Assembly (NCBI RefSeq): GCF_027923465.1
Contig: NZ_BRLB01000013.1
Span: 62,001 to 126,000, forward strand
Source of the DNA: Vallitalea longa
GTDB taxonomy: Bacteria; Bacillota; Clostridia; Lachnospirales; Vallitaleaceae
Length of the DNA stretch: 64,000 nt
Reading direction: 5' to 3'
This document shows, piece after piece, positions 52,535 through 62,113 of the stretch. Within the stretch, counting starts at the first letter, position 1; every line of letters starts with the position of its first letter. A program made the position numbers and the translations under genes. Below the pieces are notes generated by a model, which was not told the DNA's origin, did no database searches, and was given only the letters and a program-made list of their open reading frames with translations.

Positions 52535-53611
52535 ATGGCGAATGAAGGAAATTTAAGTAAGTTTGAAGAAAAAATGAAAGCCCTAATTGATATGGCCAAA
52601 AAAAAGAAGAATGTTCTTGAATATAAAGAGATTGAAGCTCATTTCGGAGAAATGGTAAATGATGCTGATAAAATTGAAATAGTATATGATATATTAGAAA
52701 AAGCAGGTATAGATGTACTAGGATTGATTGAAGAAGAAGAAGAACCTGTTAAAGAATTAGATTTATCATTACCAGAAGGTCTTAATATAGATGACCCTGT
52801 TAGAATGTATCTAAAAGAAATAGGTAAAGTACCTTTGTTATCAGCTGAAGAAGAAGTGGATTTGGCTATGAGGATGGAAGCTGGTGACCAAGAAGCTAAG
52901 AAAAAATTGGCCGAAGCAAATTTAAGATTGGTTGTAAGTATCGCTAAACGTTATGTAGGTCGTGGTATGTTATTCCTTGATCTAATCCAAGAAGGTAATC
53001 TTGGACTAATAAAAGCTGTTGAAAAATTTGATTATAGAAAAGGTTATAAGTTCAGTACTTATGCAACTTGGTGGATTAGACAAGCTATAACAAGGGCTAT
53101 AGCTGACCAAGCTAGAACAATAAGAATTCCTGTGCATATGGTTGAGACTATTAATAAGTTAATTAGAGTATCAAGACAATTATTACAAGAGTTAGGAAGA
53201 GAACCTGCTCCTGAAGAAATAGCAGAAGAATTGGATATGCCTGTAGATAAGGTAAGAGAAATATTAAAAATATCTCAAGAACCTGTTTCGTTAGAAACAC
53301 CAATCGGTGAAGAAGAAGATAGTCATCTTGGAGATTTTATACAAGATGAAAATGTACCTATACCAGCTGATGCTGCTGCGTTCACTCTATTGAAAGAGCA
53401 ACTGGTAGATGTACTTGATACATTAACGGATAGAGAGCAAAGAGTTCTTAGACTTAGATTCGGACTTGATGATGGTAGAGCTAGGACTCTAGAAGAGGTA
53501 GGAAAAGTATTTAATGTTACCAGAGAAAGAATAAGACAAATTGAAGCAAAAGCATTAAGGAAGTTAAGACATCCAAGTAGAAGCAGAAAATTAAAGGATT
53601 ATCTAGAGTAA
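52535..53611 (+). CDS. rpoD: RNA polymerase sigma factor SigA/RpoD
   Basis: A 358-residue primary sigma factor: region 1.2 [21 protein letters not shown], region 2 [40 protein letters not shown] with [15 protein letters not shown], and region 4 [30 protein letters not shown]. It is cotranscribed with dnaG, 35 bases apart. AAGGAAAGGATGG precedes the ATG. Confidence 0.98.
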   Translation: MANEGNLSKFEEKMKALIDMAKKKKNVLEYKEIEAHFGEMVNDADKIEIVYDILEKAGIDVLGLIEEEEEPVKELDLSLPEGLNIDDPVRMYLKEIGKVPLLSAEEEVDLAMRMEAGDQEAKKKLAEANLRLVVSIAKRYVGRGMLFLDLIQEGNLGLIKAVEKFDYRKGYKFSTYATWWIRQAITRAIADQARTIRIPVHMVETINKLIRVSRQLLQELGREPAPEEIAEELDMPVDKVREILKISQEPVSLETPIGEEEDSHLGDFIQDENVPIPADAAAFTLLKEQLVDVLDTLTDREQRVLRLRFGLDDGRARTLEEVGKVFNVTRERIRQIEAKALRKLRHPSRSRKLKDYLE

Positions 53612-53616
53612 TTGAT

Positions 53617-53660
53617 TTCACCACATAATGTACATGAAATTGTACTTTAGTGGTGATTTT
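53617..53660 (+). terminator. Terminator after rpoD
   Basis: TCACCAC and GTGGTGA close a stem with an inner AATGTACA/TGTACTT hairpin, ending in T5. Confidence 0.75.
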
Positions 53661-53771
53661 TAGTAAAAGAGAAGTTATATAATAATTTACTGAAAATTTT
53701 ATATGGTGCAGTTTCATCCGTATTTTATTTGAGTATTGATGTTTTGTGTTATTTTTGTTGAAGGAGGCAAT

Positions 53772-54464
53772 ATGATAATTTCTAATAGATTGAAAGCTAT
53801 AAGTGAAATGGTTGATTATAACTCTGTCATAGGGGATATAGGTACAGACCATGGTTATATTCCAATATATTTAGCTGAATTAAGAAAAATTAAATATGCT
53901 ATAGCTTGTGATATTAATAAGGGACCCTTAGAAAAAGCTAATAAAAATATACAAGAACATAATGTTGGAAAATTTGTGGAAACAAGGTTATCTGATGGCT
54001 TAGAAAAAATTAGTAGAGAAGATAAAGTAGATACTATAATTATTGCTGGTATGGGCGGAATTCTGATTGAAAAAATTCTTAGCGAAGGTTCTAAAATACT
54101 AAAAGATATACATAAATTAATATTGTCACCGCATTCGGACGTAGATCTAATAAGAAAAAAAATTCATGAACTTGATTTTTTAATTATAAAAGAAGAATTA
54201 ATAAAAGAAGAAGGAAAATACTATAATATAATATGTGCTGTAAAGGGGAAAGAAAAAAAATATGATACTATTGGTTATAAATATGGTAAAATATTAATAG
54301 ACAACAAAGTACCTTTACTTAAAGAAAAACTTATCTTAGAAAAAGCTAAATATATAAAAGTGTTAGAGATACTTGAAAAACAAAATACAGATAATGCAAT
54401 AAAGAGAATAAAAGAAATACAATTAGAGCTTAACATTTTGGAAGAGGTGTTGGAATGTCTGTAA
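53772..54464 (+). CDS. trmK: tRNA (adenine-N1)-methyltransferase TrmK
   Basis: A 230-residue class I SAM methyltransferase that makes m1A22 in tRNA. The SAM-binding loop is VIGDIGTDHGYIPIYLAE, and IIIAGMGGILIEKIL and LILSPHSDVDLIRK follow. The start ATG 53772 has AAGGAGG just upstream, so the 12 residues of the longer open frame are discarded. It is in the Firmicutes neighbourhood sigA-trmK-nif3 and overlaps the next gene by 10 bases. Confidence 0.93.
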   Translation: MIISNRLKAISEMVDYNSVIGDIGTDHGYIPIYLAELRKIKYAIACDINKGPLEKANKNIQEHNVGKFVETRLSDGLEKISREDKVDTIIIAGMGGILIEKILSEGSKILKDIHKLILSPHSDVDLIRKKIHELDFLIIKEELIKEEGKYYNIICAVKGKEKKYDTIGYKYGKILIDNKVPLLKEKLILEKAKYIKVLEILEKQNTDNAIKRIKEIQLELNILEEVLECL

Positions 54465-55255
54465 AATGTATAGAAATAATTAATAAGTTAAAAGAACTTG
54501 CGCCACCTAAATTAGCAGAAAACTGGGATAATGTAGGACTTCTAGTGGGTGATAGTGATGCAGAGATAAATAGAATACTAATATCTTTGGATGCTACAAA
54601 AGAAGTTGTTGATGAAGCAGTAGATAAAAAAGTTGATATGATATTAACTCATCATCCAATAATATTTAAAGGTGTCAAAAATATTAATACGTCTAGTGTT
54701 ATAGGAAGAAAGATAATAAAATTAATCAAAAATGACATCTGTGTATATTCAGCACATACTAATCTTGACGCAGCTAATGAAGGACTGTCAGCTTATTTAG
54801 CCAATAGGTTGCAATTAGAAGCTAGTAATATATTAGTGCCAACTAATAATTTTGATGTGCTTGAGCAATGTGGAACAGGACGGATTGGCTATATTGAAGA
54901 AATGACGCTCAATGAGTTATGTGTATTCATAAAAGAAAAACTCAACCTAGAAAGAATAAGAGTAATAGGAGACTTAGACAGGAAAGTCAAAAAAGTAGCT
55001 GTAAGTCCAGGTAGTTCAATGGAATTTTCTGAAACTGCATATAAAAATGGGGCAGAAGTTTATATAACTGGAGATATTAAATATCATGATGCTCAAGAAT
55101 TCAAAGAAAAAGGTATGGCTCTTATAGATGCTGGACATTTTGGAACTGAAAATATAGTTCTGGATATGTTTCATGAGTATTTAGAAAAATATTTCAAGAA
55201 CCAGCTAGAAATAATAACATCTACGGTCAATAAAGATCCGTTTGTAATCAAATGA
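54455..55255 (+). CDS. Nif3-like dinuclear metal center protein
   Basis: A 266-residue member of the Nif3/YqfO family. The di-metal site residues are visible in ILTHHPIIF, AHTNLDAA and DAGHFGTENI (His, His, Asp, His, Glu). The shorter form lacks the central insert of YqfO. It may be a GTP cyclohydrolase I type-2-like hydrolase, but the function is not settled. It overlaps trmK by 10 bases, so it is translationally coupled. Confidence 0.93.
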   Translation: MSVKCIEIINKLKELAPPKLAENWDNVGLLVGDSDAEINRILISLDATKEVVDEAVDKKVDMILTHHPIIFKGVKNINTSSVIGRKIIKLIKNDICVYSAHTNLDAANEGLSAYLANRLQLEASNILVPTNNFDVLEQCGTGRIGYIEEMTLNELCVFIKEKLNLERIRVIGDLDRKVKKVAVSPGSSMEFSETAYKNGAEVYITGDIKYHDAQEFKEKGMALIDAGHFGTENIVLDMFHEYLEKYFKNQLEIITSTVNKDPFVIK

Positions 55256-55312
55256 TAAAACCTTAATATCTAATATTAGGACAAAAATAATAAAACGAAT
55301 GGGGGTACTAAC

Positions 55313-56977
55313 ATGAGAAACTTAGTCGAAGTCATACTACCAGACGGTAGAAAGAGACATGTAGAGAAGGGAATATCATTACTTGAACTTAGTAAAAAAT
55401 ATCAAAAAGAATTTAAATCACCAATAGTATTGGCATTAATAAATAATAAATTGAAAGAATTGCGTAGTCATATAAATGAAAACTGTTCATTGGAATTCTT
55501 AGATATAACAAGTAGGGACGGTTACAGAACATATCTACGAAGTGTATCATTCTTAATGATAAAAGCCGTATATGATATATCAGGAAGAGGACCATCTACA
55601 AAAGTAATAATACATCATTCATTAAGTCGAGGATTTTACTGTGAATTAAAAGGGCATGAAGTTACTGAAGAATTTCTCCTTGAAGTTAAAAACAGAATGG
55701 ATGAATTAGTGAAAAAGGATATTCCTTTCTTAAAAAGAACAGTTAGCCTTAATAAGGCTCTTAGAATATTTGAAGAAAATTATATGGATGATAAAGTAAG
55801 ATTATTCAACTATAGACGTGTATCAAGCGTTAACTTATATAAAATAGAGGATTTTGAAGATTATTTCTATGGATATATGGTACCAAGCACGGGTTATCTT
55901 GGTAACTATGATTTATTAAAGTATGAAGATGGATTCATACTTCAATTCCAAAGCAGAAATAAACCTATGAATGTAGCACCATTCAAAAATCAAGAAAAAT
56001 TGTTCAAAACATTAAAAGAGTTTTCCGATTGGGGAGAGATAATGGATGTAAAAACAGTTGGAGCTCTTAATAATAAAATATCAGAAGGTAAAGTTGATGA
56101 ACTTATTTTAATAGCTGAAGCACTACAGGAGAAGAAAATAGCGGCTATAGCTGATACGATAACAAGAGATATTGACAAGAAAAAAATAATTTTCATTGCA
56201 GGACCATCATCATCAGGGAAAACTACTTTTGCTCATAGATTGTCTATACAATTACGAGCAAATGGATTAAAACCTCATCCCATATCAGTAGATAACTATT
56301 TTGTTAATAGAGAATTGACCCCAAGAGATAAAAACGGAAATTACGATTTTGAATGTTTAGAAGCGCTGGATATAGAACAATTCAATATGGATATGATGAA
56401 GTTGTTAAATAGGGAACCTGTTGAAATGCCAGAATTTAATTTCAAAATTGGTAAAAGAGAATATAATGGGCAAGTGTTGCATCTGGAAAAAAATGATTTG
56501 TTAGTTGTTGAAGGTATTCACTGCCTTAATGATAAATTATCAGTTGGTATACCAAAAGAGAATATGTTCAAAATATATATAAGTGCTTTGACCCAACTTA
56601 ATGTGGATAATCATAATAGAGTACCAACAACGGATGCAAGATTACTTAGACGTATAATTAGAGATAATACTTACAGAGGTACTAATGCAGAAAAAACCAT
56701 CGCTATGTGGCCTTCAGTGAGAAAAGGAGAAGAGTTATATATATTCCCATATCAAGAAAAAGCAGATGTTATGTTTAATTCGGCTTTGGTTTACGAATTG
56801 GCAGTTCTGAAACAATATGCTGAGCCACTATTATTTAGTATTCCAAAAAATAAACCGGAATATATAGAAGCCAAAAGACTAATTAAATTTCTAGACTATT
56901 TCTTAGGTGTCAGTAGTGAAAAAATACCTAGAAATTCTTTAATTAGAGAATTTGTTGGTGGAAGTTGTTTTAGATAG
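55313..56977 (+). CDS. TGS-domain uridine kinase-like protein
   Basis: A 554-residue fusion protein. An N-terminal TGS-like domain (1-65) is followed by a threonyl-tRNA-synthetase-like second domain (about 66-270). The C-terminal half is a phosphoribulokinase/uridine-kinase-type NTPase with P-loop GPSSSGKTT (297-305), ISVDNYF and RDNTYRGTNA. It would phosphorylate uridine/cytidine or a related nucleoside. The architecture is typical of Clostridia, and the role of the N-terminal half is unknown. GGGGG precedes ATG 55313. Confidence 0.9.
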   Translation: MRNLVEVILPDGRKRHVEKGISLLELSKKYQKEFKSPIVLALINNKLKELRSHINENCSLEFLDITSRDGYRTYLRSVSFLMIKAVYDISGRGPSTKVIIHHSLSRGFYCELKGHEVTEEFLLEVKNRMDELVKKDIPFLKRTVSLNKALRIFEENYMDDKVRLFNYRRVSSVNLYKIEDFEDYFYGYMVPSTGYLGNYDLLKYEDGFILQFQSRNKPMNVAPFKNQEKLFKTLKEFSDWGEIMDVKTVGALNNKISEGKVDELILIAEALQEKKIAAIADTITRDIDKKKIIFIAGPSSSGKTTFAHRLSIQLRANGLKPHPISVDNYFVNRELTPRDKNGNYDFECLEALDIEQFNMDMMKLLNREPVEMPEFNFKIGKREYNGQVLHLEKNDLLVVEGIHCLNDKLSVGIPKENMFKIYISALTQLNVDNHNRVPTTDARLLRRIIRDNTYRGTNAEKTIAMWPSVRKGEELYIFPYQEKADVMFNSALVYELAVLKQYAEPLLFSIPKNKPEYIEAKRLIKFLDYFLGVSSEKIPRNSLIREFVGGSCFR

Positions 56978-56989
56978 AGCAATAAAAAA

Positions 56990-57016
56990 AGGGGTTTGTC
57001 ATATAGACAAATCCCT
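56990..57016. terminator. Bidirectional terminator between the kinase and the histidine kinase
   Basis: AGGGGTTTGTC-atata-GACAAATCCCT, with A-rich sequence before and T-rich sequence after, serving convergent genes. Confidence 0.85.
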
Positions 57017-57019
57017 AGT

Positions 57020-58480
57020 TTATTTTAAATTTGGAATGGATATAGGTATATTTATAATTATTTCTGTTCCCATTTCTAGTTTGCTTCGTACTTTAATTTT
57101 ACCTTTATGACCTAAAACGATTATTTTAGCAATAGATAGTCCAAGACCATGTCCGCCAGTTTCTCTAGTTCTAGATTTATCAGAACGATAAAAACGGTTG
57201 AATATATTACCTAAATCTTCACGACTGATTCCAATACCTGTATCTTTAATACTAATACTTATATCAGAATCTGTTTTAGTAGACTTTAAAATTATTTTAC
57301 CAGATGGAGGAGTATATTTGATAGCATTATCAACAAATATTCTAATGGCTTGTTTTAATCTATTTCTATCACCAGTTATTAATATTTCTGGAGTAATAGA
57401 ATCTTCAATAATATGTTTTTTGTCTATGATTTTTGTTTCTCTTATAACTTCATTTAATAGTTCATCAATATAGAAGTTTTCTCTATTATATTTTAGGGTC
57501 TGATTATCATGTCTTGCAAGAAATAATAGATTTTCTACAAGATCTTTCATGTTTTCTGCTTCATTCTTTATAGCTTCTATAGATTCATCAAGAACATCTT
57601 CATCTTTTTTACCCCATCTCTGTAACATGCCGGCATAACCATCAATTATAGAAATCGGGGTTCTTAGCTCATGGGATACATCAGAAACAAATCGTTTCTG
57701 TTTAGTATAATCTGTATTAAGGCTATCAAGCATTTTGTTCAAAGTGTAAGCTAAATCTTTTAATTCATATTTTGCTTCACTGATATTTAATCTAGCATCC
57801 ATATTATATATTGTTATATCCTTTGCCATTGTGGTCATAGTATATATGGGTTTCAGTACTTTCTTACTTTTTAGTGATCCGAATAGCCATATAATTATTA
57901 AACCGAATAGTTCACCAGCACCTACCAGAATTGCTAACATACTTGCTCTATGAGCGAATGCTTGTATATTGAAATAATAAAAGATTTTATGGAATTTGCC
58001 GTTAAGGGATATAATATCTTTATAAGGCAATTTTTTATTTTCTTTTATGAACTCGAAATATTTCAACTTGGTTTCTGGATATGGTGTATCATAAATATTA
58101 TTGTCACTAGAATAAACGATATTATCATCAAGTTCTGTTATTATGATATCACAGTCTCTAAAAGTAGCGACTGTTTTTATTTTATTCTTTAGTTCCAGTT
58201 CCGTGGTACAACTACGTAATATATCTTCATCTATAGATATTTTTTTTGGTATGAAAATTTTATGCTCTAAATATAAATATCCACTTATAACTATTAATAT
58301 CGTAAAAATACAGCTGATTATATATAGAGTGATATAATTATAAGTTATTTTTTTCTTAATAGAGAACTTGACTTTCCGAATATTATTATTAAAAATATTG
58401 TTGAATAATTTTAATATCGTATAGGGTAGGATAATAATATTTATTAGTAATTTTTTCATGAAACTAAAAAATTTATTCAT
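57020..58480 (-). CDS. Sensor histidine kinase
   Basis: A 486-residue membrane sensor. It has a long basic N-terminus with a membrane helix (about 48-70), an extracytoplasmic sensor domain (70-178), a second helix (about 180-203), HAMP, then HisKA with VSHELRTPISIIDGYAGML and HATPase with NAIKYTPPSG (N box), DTGIGI (G1) and HGLGLSIAK (G2). It partners the response regulator encoded upstream, overlapping it by 8 bases. The signal is unknown. Many systems of this type control envelope or antibiotic responses. Confidence 0.94.
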   Translation of the reverse strand: MNKFFSFMKKLLINIIILPYTILKLFNNIFNNNIRKVKFSIKKKITYNYITLYIISCIFTILIVISGYLYLEHKIFIPKKISIDEDILRSCTTELELKNKIKTVATFRDCDIIITELDDNIVYSSDNNIYDTPYPETKLKYFEFIKENKKLPYKDIISLNGKFHKIFYYFNIQAFAHRASMLAILVGAGELFGLIIIWLFGSLKSKKVLKPIYTMTTMAKDITIYNMDARLNISEAKYELKDLAYTLNKMLDSLNTDYTKQKRFVSDVSHELRTPISIIDGYAGMLQRWGKKDEDVLDESIEAIKNEAENMKDLVENLLFLARHDNQTLKYNRENFYIDELLNEVIRETKIIDKKHIIEDSITPEILITGDRNRLKQAIRIFVDNAIKYTPPSGKIILKSTKTDSDISISIKDTGIGISREDLGNIFNRFYRSDKSRTRETGGHGLGLSIAKIIVLGHKGKIKVRSKLEMGTEIIINIPISIPNLK

Positions 58481-59156
58481 CTTTTATTAAATATCCTACC
58501 CCTCTTACCGTATGAATCATGTCCATACTATATTTTTGATCGATTTTACCTCTTAAATATCTAATATATACATCAATAATATTAGTATCTCCATAATATT
58601 CAAATCCCCAAACTTTTTCTAGAATATTTTCTCTGCTTAGAACTATGTTCCTATTTTCTAATAGATACACAAGTAATTCAAACTCTTTTTTGGTTAATAT
58701 AACCTCATCTTCATTTACTTTTACTTGACGTTGTTGTTTGTTGAGAGTTAAGTTTTTAAAAGATAGAATAGAATTGTTAGTTGTGCTATTGATTACGTTT
58801 CTTTTAAGTGCAACTCGCATTCTTGCTAGGAGTTCTTCTATAGCGAAGGGTTTTGTAAGATAGTCGTCTGCACCCATATCAAGTCCCATTACTTTATCAG
58901 ATACGTCATCTTTTGCGGTAAGCATAATTATAGGAACACTTGATGTTTGTCTAATTCTTCTACATACTTCAATTCCGCTTAATATAGGTAACATTAAATC
59001 AAGTATAATTAAATCCACATCAGATTTTAAGCCTTTTTCAAGTCCTTCCCTGCCATTAGATGCTATATCGACCTCATAACCTTCATATTTTAATTCAAGT
59101 TCTAAAAATCTTGCGATTTTGGTTTCGTCTTCAACTATTAAAATCTTGTTTGACAT
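58473..59156 (-). CDS. OmpR/PhoB-type response regulator
   Basis: A 227-residue response regulator. The receiver domain has DE near the start, the phospho-acceptor in DLIILDLMLP, and TAKDD and KPF (Lys). The C-terminal winged helix has LTKKEFELLVYLLENRN. ATG 59156 follows AGAGGTGG at about 7 bases; the longer frame from 59,165 begins with GTG inside that site. It is encoded just ahead of its histidine kinase and after a small membrane protein, all on the minus strand. Confidence 0.94.
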   Translation of the reverse strand: MSNKILIVEDETKIARFLELELKYEGYEVDIASNGREGLEKGLKSDVDLIILDLMLPILSGIEVCRRIRQTSSVPIIMLTAKDDVSDKVMGLDMGADDYLTKPFAIEELLARMRVALKRNVINSTTNNSILSFKNLTLNKQQRQVKVNEDEVILTKKEFELLVYLLENRNIVLSRENILEKVWGFEYYGDTNIIDVYIRYLRGKIDQKYSMDMIHTVRGVGYLIKDE

Positions 59157-59168
59157 TTGTACCACCTC

Positions 59169-59660
59169 TTAATTTTCAATATTAACTTCGTTGTAGTCTT
59201 CATCTTCAGTTACTTCTAATGTAGAAATTATATCATCACTTTCTTTTGGAGTATTAGTTGGTTTAACAACATTACTATCATGGGAATTTGCATTATTCTT
59301 TTGAATAATAACTTTGCAATCAGTTATAATAATGATTAATAATACAAACAAAAGGTCGATAAAACTTAGATAAATGTATCTCATTCGTAAGAATAATAAA
59401 AAAATGAGTATTACCATAATTGGTAGATTCATTAAAGTTTCATTCTTTCTGATGATAATCAATTTATACTTGAGCATATCTACAATAATATCTTTTAGTT
59501 TACTAAACATCCTACGGAAAATAGAATTCTTTTTCTTGTTTAGATATCTTATAGCTTTATTTAAGTCACCTTTTGATTTTCTTAATGCTTTTTCAGCATC
59601 AGCATAGCTTATATTCATTTTTTTTAGAATATATTCAATATCATTATCTCGGATAACCAT
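59169..59660 (-). CDS. Small membrane protein with UBA-like N-terminal domain
   Basis: A 163-residue protein. The N-terminal 45 residues have a UBA/NAC-like three-helix pattern (YADAEKALRKSKGDLNKAIRYLNKKK), as in DUF4342-like proteins. Two hydrophobic segments (about 78-94 and 96-112) follow. The C-terminus is polar and acidic. It precedes the response regulator and histidine kinase by a few bases, so it is probably in one operon and may tune that system. AAAGGAGG precedes the ATG. Its function is unknown. Confidence 0.75.
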   Translation of the reverse strand: MVIRDNDIEYILKKMNISYADAEKALRKSKGDLNKAIRYLNKKKNSIFRRMFSKLKDIIVDMLKYKLIIIRKNETLMNLPIMVILIFLLFLRMRYIYLSFIDLLFVLLIIIITDCKVIIQKNNANSHDSNVVKPTNTPKESDDIISTLEVTEDEDYNEVNIEN

Positions 59661-59993
59661 GCTATACCTCCTTTGGTTACATTGGGAAATTAGATTTCCT
59701 TAGAATGACATAACATATGATTATAAAAATATTATAAAAAAGTATTATTATTATCACTTTAATATGTAATTAAAATTTAATTAATTTTAATCTAAATATG
59801 GAATTACTATACACATTATAAATCAATTATAGTAAAATTGAAACCAGTTTACTATTTATTTTTAAATAAAAGCTAAGGAAATTGCAATTATTAAGGATTT
59901 ATTACGAAAAAATTAAACAATTATGGAATTTACTACATTTATAAAAAATGCCATTTGACAAATAATATATATAACGATATAATTACTAACTGA
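59661..59993. other. Intergenic region between the two-component operon and rnpB
   Basis: 333 AT-rich bases. The only clear signal is the rnpB promoter at its right end. A minus-strand promoter for the two-component operon must lie here, but no convincing -35/-10 pair was found. No gene was recognised. Confidence 0.6.
59955..59983 (+). promoter_or_regulatory. rnpB promoter
   Basis: TTGACA (59955-59960), 17-base spacer and TATAAT (59978-59983): a consensus sigma-A promoter 7-13 bases before the RNase P RNA. Confidence 0.9.
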
Positions 59994-60342
59994 ATGAGTA
60001 AGCCAAATGGTCGCGCATACTAATGTTGAAAAACTGTATGTGAGGAAAGTCCGAGCTCCATAGGGTAGGATGCCAGATAACGTCTGGTGGAGGTGACTCC
60101 AAGGATAGTGCAACAGAAATAAACCGCCAAGAAATTGGTAAGGGTGGAAAGGTAAGGTAAGAGCTTACCGCCCTTTTGGCGACAAAAGGGGCATATGTAA
60201 ACCCCATCTGGAGCAAAACCGCATAGAAGAGCATATAGTGGTGACCCGTCACGCTCTTGGGTAGGTTGCTAGAGCTTACTGGTGACAGTAAGTCGAGATA
60301 GATGACCATTCATGACAGAACTCGGCTCATCGGCTTGCTCGT
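59994..60342 (+). ncRNA. rnpB: RNase P RNA (type A-like)
   Basis: The catalytic RNA of RNase P. P1 pairs GAGTAAGCC (59996-60004) with GGCTTGCTC (60332-60340). The conserved core GAGGAAAGTCCGAGCTC, the GCAACAGAAATAAACCGCC segment and the 3' P4 strand ACAGAACTCGGCT are all present. P12 is GGTAAG..CTTACC. The long P12/P13-like part and the AGTGCAACAGAAA pattern indicate the ancestral type A rather than Bacillus type B. It has its own promoter and terminator. Confidence 0.95.
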
Positions 60343-60351
60343 ATTATTTAC

Positions 60352-60385
60352 AAGACTTATTTGGATTATACAATTAAGTCTTTTT
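60352..60385 (+). terminator. rnpB terminator
   Basis: AAGACTTA-(15 bases)-TAAGTCTT with a T-run. Confidence 0.85.
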
Positions 60386-60486
60386 ATATTATATTGTTTG
60401 GGGTAAATTATATTAAAAATGATTAAAATACAGTATAATAGGGTTATATTCATAAGGATCTGAGTCCTTATTTAGGAGGGAAGTAA

Positions 60487-61983
60487 ATGAGTAAAAAGAT
60501 TTATATGATATGTTTAATAATTATAGTTGTAGGTATTAGTGCATCTTGTAAAAGTAGTGAAGAAGAAGCAAAAAAATATGGTGAAGAGTTTAAGGTAATG
60601 GTAGATGATTTTGGTAAAGGAGAAATATCCTACAAACAGTGCGATAAATATTACGAAGAGATTGATAAGAATAAGGTGACTGATTTAATTTCGGATCTAT
60701 CAACCAAAATGAATAATATTAATGATTCAAAAAACAATTATTCTTTAGGTGAAGAAAAATATAAGGATCAGCAATGGTCAGAAAGTATTAAATATTTTAG
60801 TAATGTAATAAGAGATGACGAAGAAAATTTTAGCGATGCAATTGAAAAAAGAAATGAAATCATAGATACATATATCAAAGAGACTGACAGATTGGAACTT
60901 GGATATTTTTATGATGAGGCAATTGCTAAGTTAGAGGAGATAAGTTCTTATGTGACAGATTCTAGTGTTGTAAGTGATAAAATACAAGAATATAAAAATA
61001 GAAAAAACGATATAGTATTATATGAAGGAGATATCAAGAATATATTTTTCCATTCATTGATTGCTTTTCCAGAATTGGCTTTTGATGGTGATTTCATGGA
61101 AGAAGGATATAATATGTGGATGACTACTGTGGATGAATATAAAAAGATGTTAGAGCAGATGTATGAAAGAGATTATGTTTTGATTGATGTCAATATGTTA
61201 TATGAGACAAAAGAAGTAGATGGTAAGCAGGTAGTCGAAAGAAAAGATTTGTATTTGCCAAAAGGCAAAAAACCAGTAATTCTTTCACTTGATGACCAAA
61301 ACTATTATGAATATATGGAAAAAGATGGTTTTGCTGATAGACTTGTATTGGATAAAGAGGGGAATGTAGCTACTTTTACTAAATTACCTGATGGTGGAAA
61401 TCTAGTTGCTAGAGATAATGATTGTATTCCAATAACAGATGTCTTTGTTGAAAAACATCCAGATTTTTCTTATAGAGGTGCAAAAGGGATTGTAGGATTA
61501 ACTGGATATGAAGGAATAATGGGTTATAGAACAGATTTATTTGATTCACCCACATTCGAGGAAGATGTTAAGACTACCAAAGCTATTGCAAATAGATTAA
61601 AAGAGACTGGATGGTTGTTTGCTTCACATAGTTATGGACATATTAGGTTCCCTGAAAAAGGTATGCCTAGAGTTAAGAAAGATACCAAACAATGGGACGA
61701 TGAAGTACCACCGATAATAGGTGAGACAAACTTATATATATATCCATTTGGTGCTTCAGTGGGTAAGGATGATGAAAAATTTAAACTCCTTCAAGAATAT
61801 GGATTCCAAGTATTTTTTGGTGTAGGAGTTCATACTAATCTAAGATTTACAGATGATGCTGTGCTGATGGATAGATGTAATTTGGATGGATTCAGAATGC
61901 ATTATGGTAAGAATCAATTAGAAGACTTGTTCGATGTTGATTATGTGTATGACAAGAGTAGACCAAAATTTAAAGATAATTAG
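60487..61983 (+). CDS. Lipoprotein with polysaccharide-deacetylase (NodB-like) domain
   Basis: A 498-residue exported lipoprotein (signal to the lipobox ISASC, Cys21). A helical, acidic region at about 25-185 is followed by a NodB-fold domain. The metal motif 1 reads ILSLDDQNYY, motif 2 is SHSYGHI (H-S-x-x-H), and YPFGAS is motif 3. Such proteins de-N-acetylate cell-wall or related glycans. The TFDD motif is altered to SLDD, but both aspartates and both histidines are present, so activity is plausible. GGAGGG precedes the ATG. A terminator follows at 61,994. Confidence 0.82.
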   Translation: MSKKIYMICLIIIVVGISASCKSSEEEAKKYGEEFKVMVDDFGKGEISYKQCDKYYEEIDKNKVTDLISDLSTKMNNINDSKNNYSLGEEKYKDQQWSESIKYFSNVIRDDEENFSDAIEKRNEIIDTYIKETDRLELGYFYDEAIAKLEEISSYVTDSSVVSDKIQEYKNRKNDIVLYEGDIKNIFFHSLIAFPELAFDGDFMEEGYNMWMTTVDEYKKMLEQMYERDYVLIDVNMLYETKEVDGKQVVERKDLYLPKGKKPVILSLDDQNYYEYMEKDGFADRLVLDKEGNVATFTKLPDGGNLVARDNDCIPITDVFVEKHPDFSYRGAKGIVGLTGYEGIMGYRTDLFDSPTFEEDVKTTKAIANRLKETGWLFASHSYGHIRFPEKGMPRVKKDTKQWDDEVPPIIGETNLYIYPFGASVGKDDEKFKLLQEYGFQVFFGVGVHTNLRFTDDAVLMDRCNLDGFRMHYGKNQLEDLFDVDYVYDKSRPKFKDN

Positions 61984-61993
61984 TATTAACAGT

Positions 61994-62020
61994 ACCCCTG
62001 AGTTTTAAACTCAGGGGTTT
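61994..62020 (+). terminator. Terminator after the NodB-like lipoprotein
   Basis: ACCCCTGAGTTT-aaactcaggggt palindromic hairpin with only a short T-run. Confidence 0.75.
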
Positions 62021-62113
62021 ATTTACGTTATAGTAGATTTAATTTTTCATTTATGGAATATTTTTTATAGTTATCCAAATAATAGCTATATAAATATAGT
62101 AAGGATGAAAATC

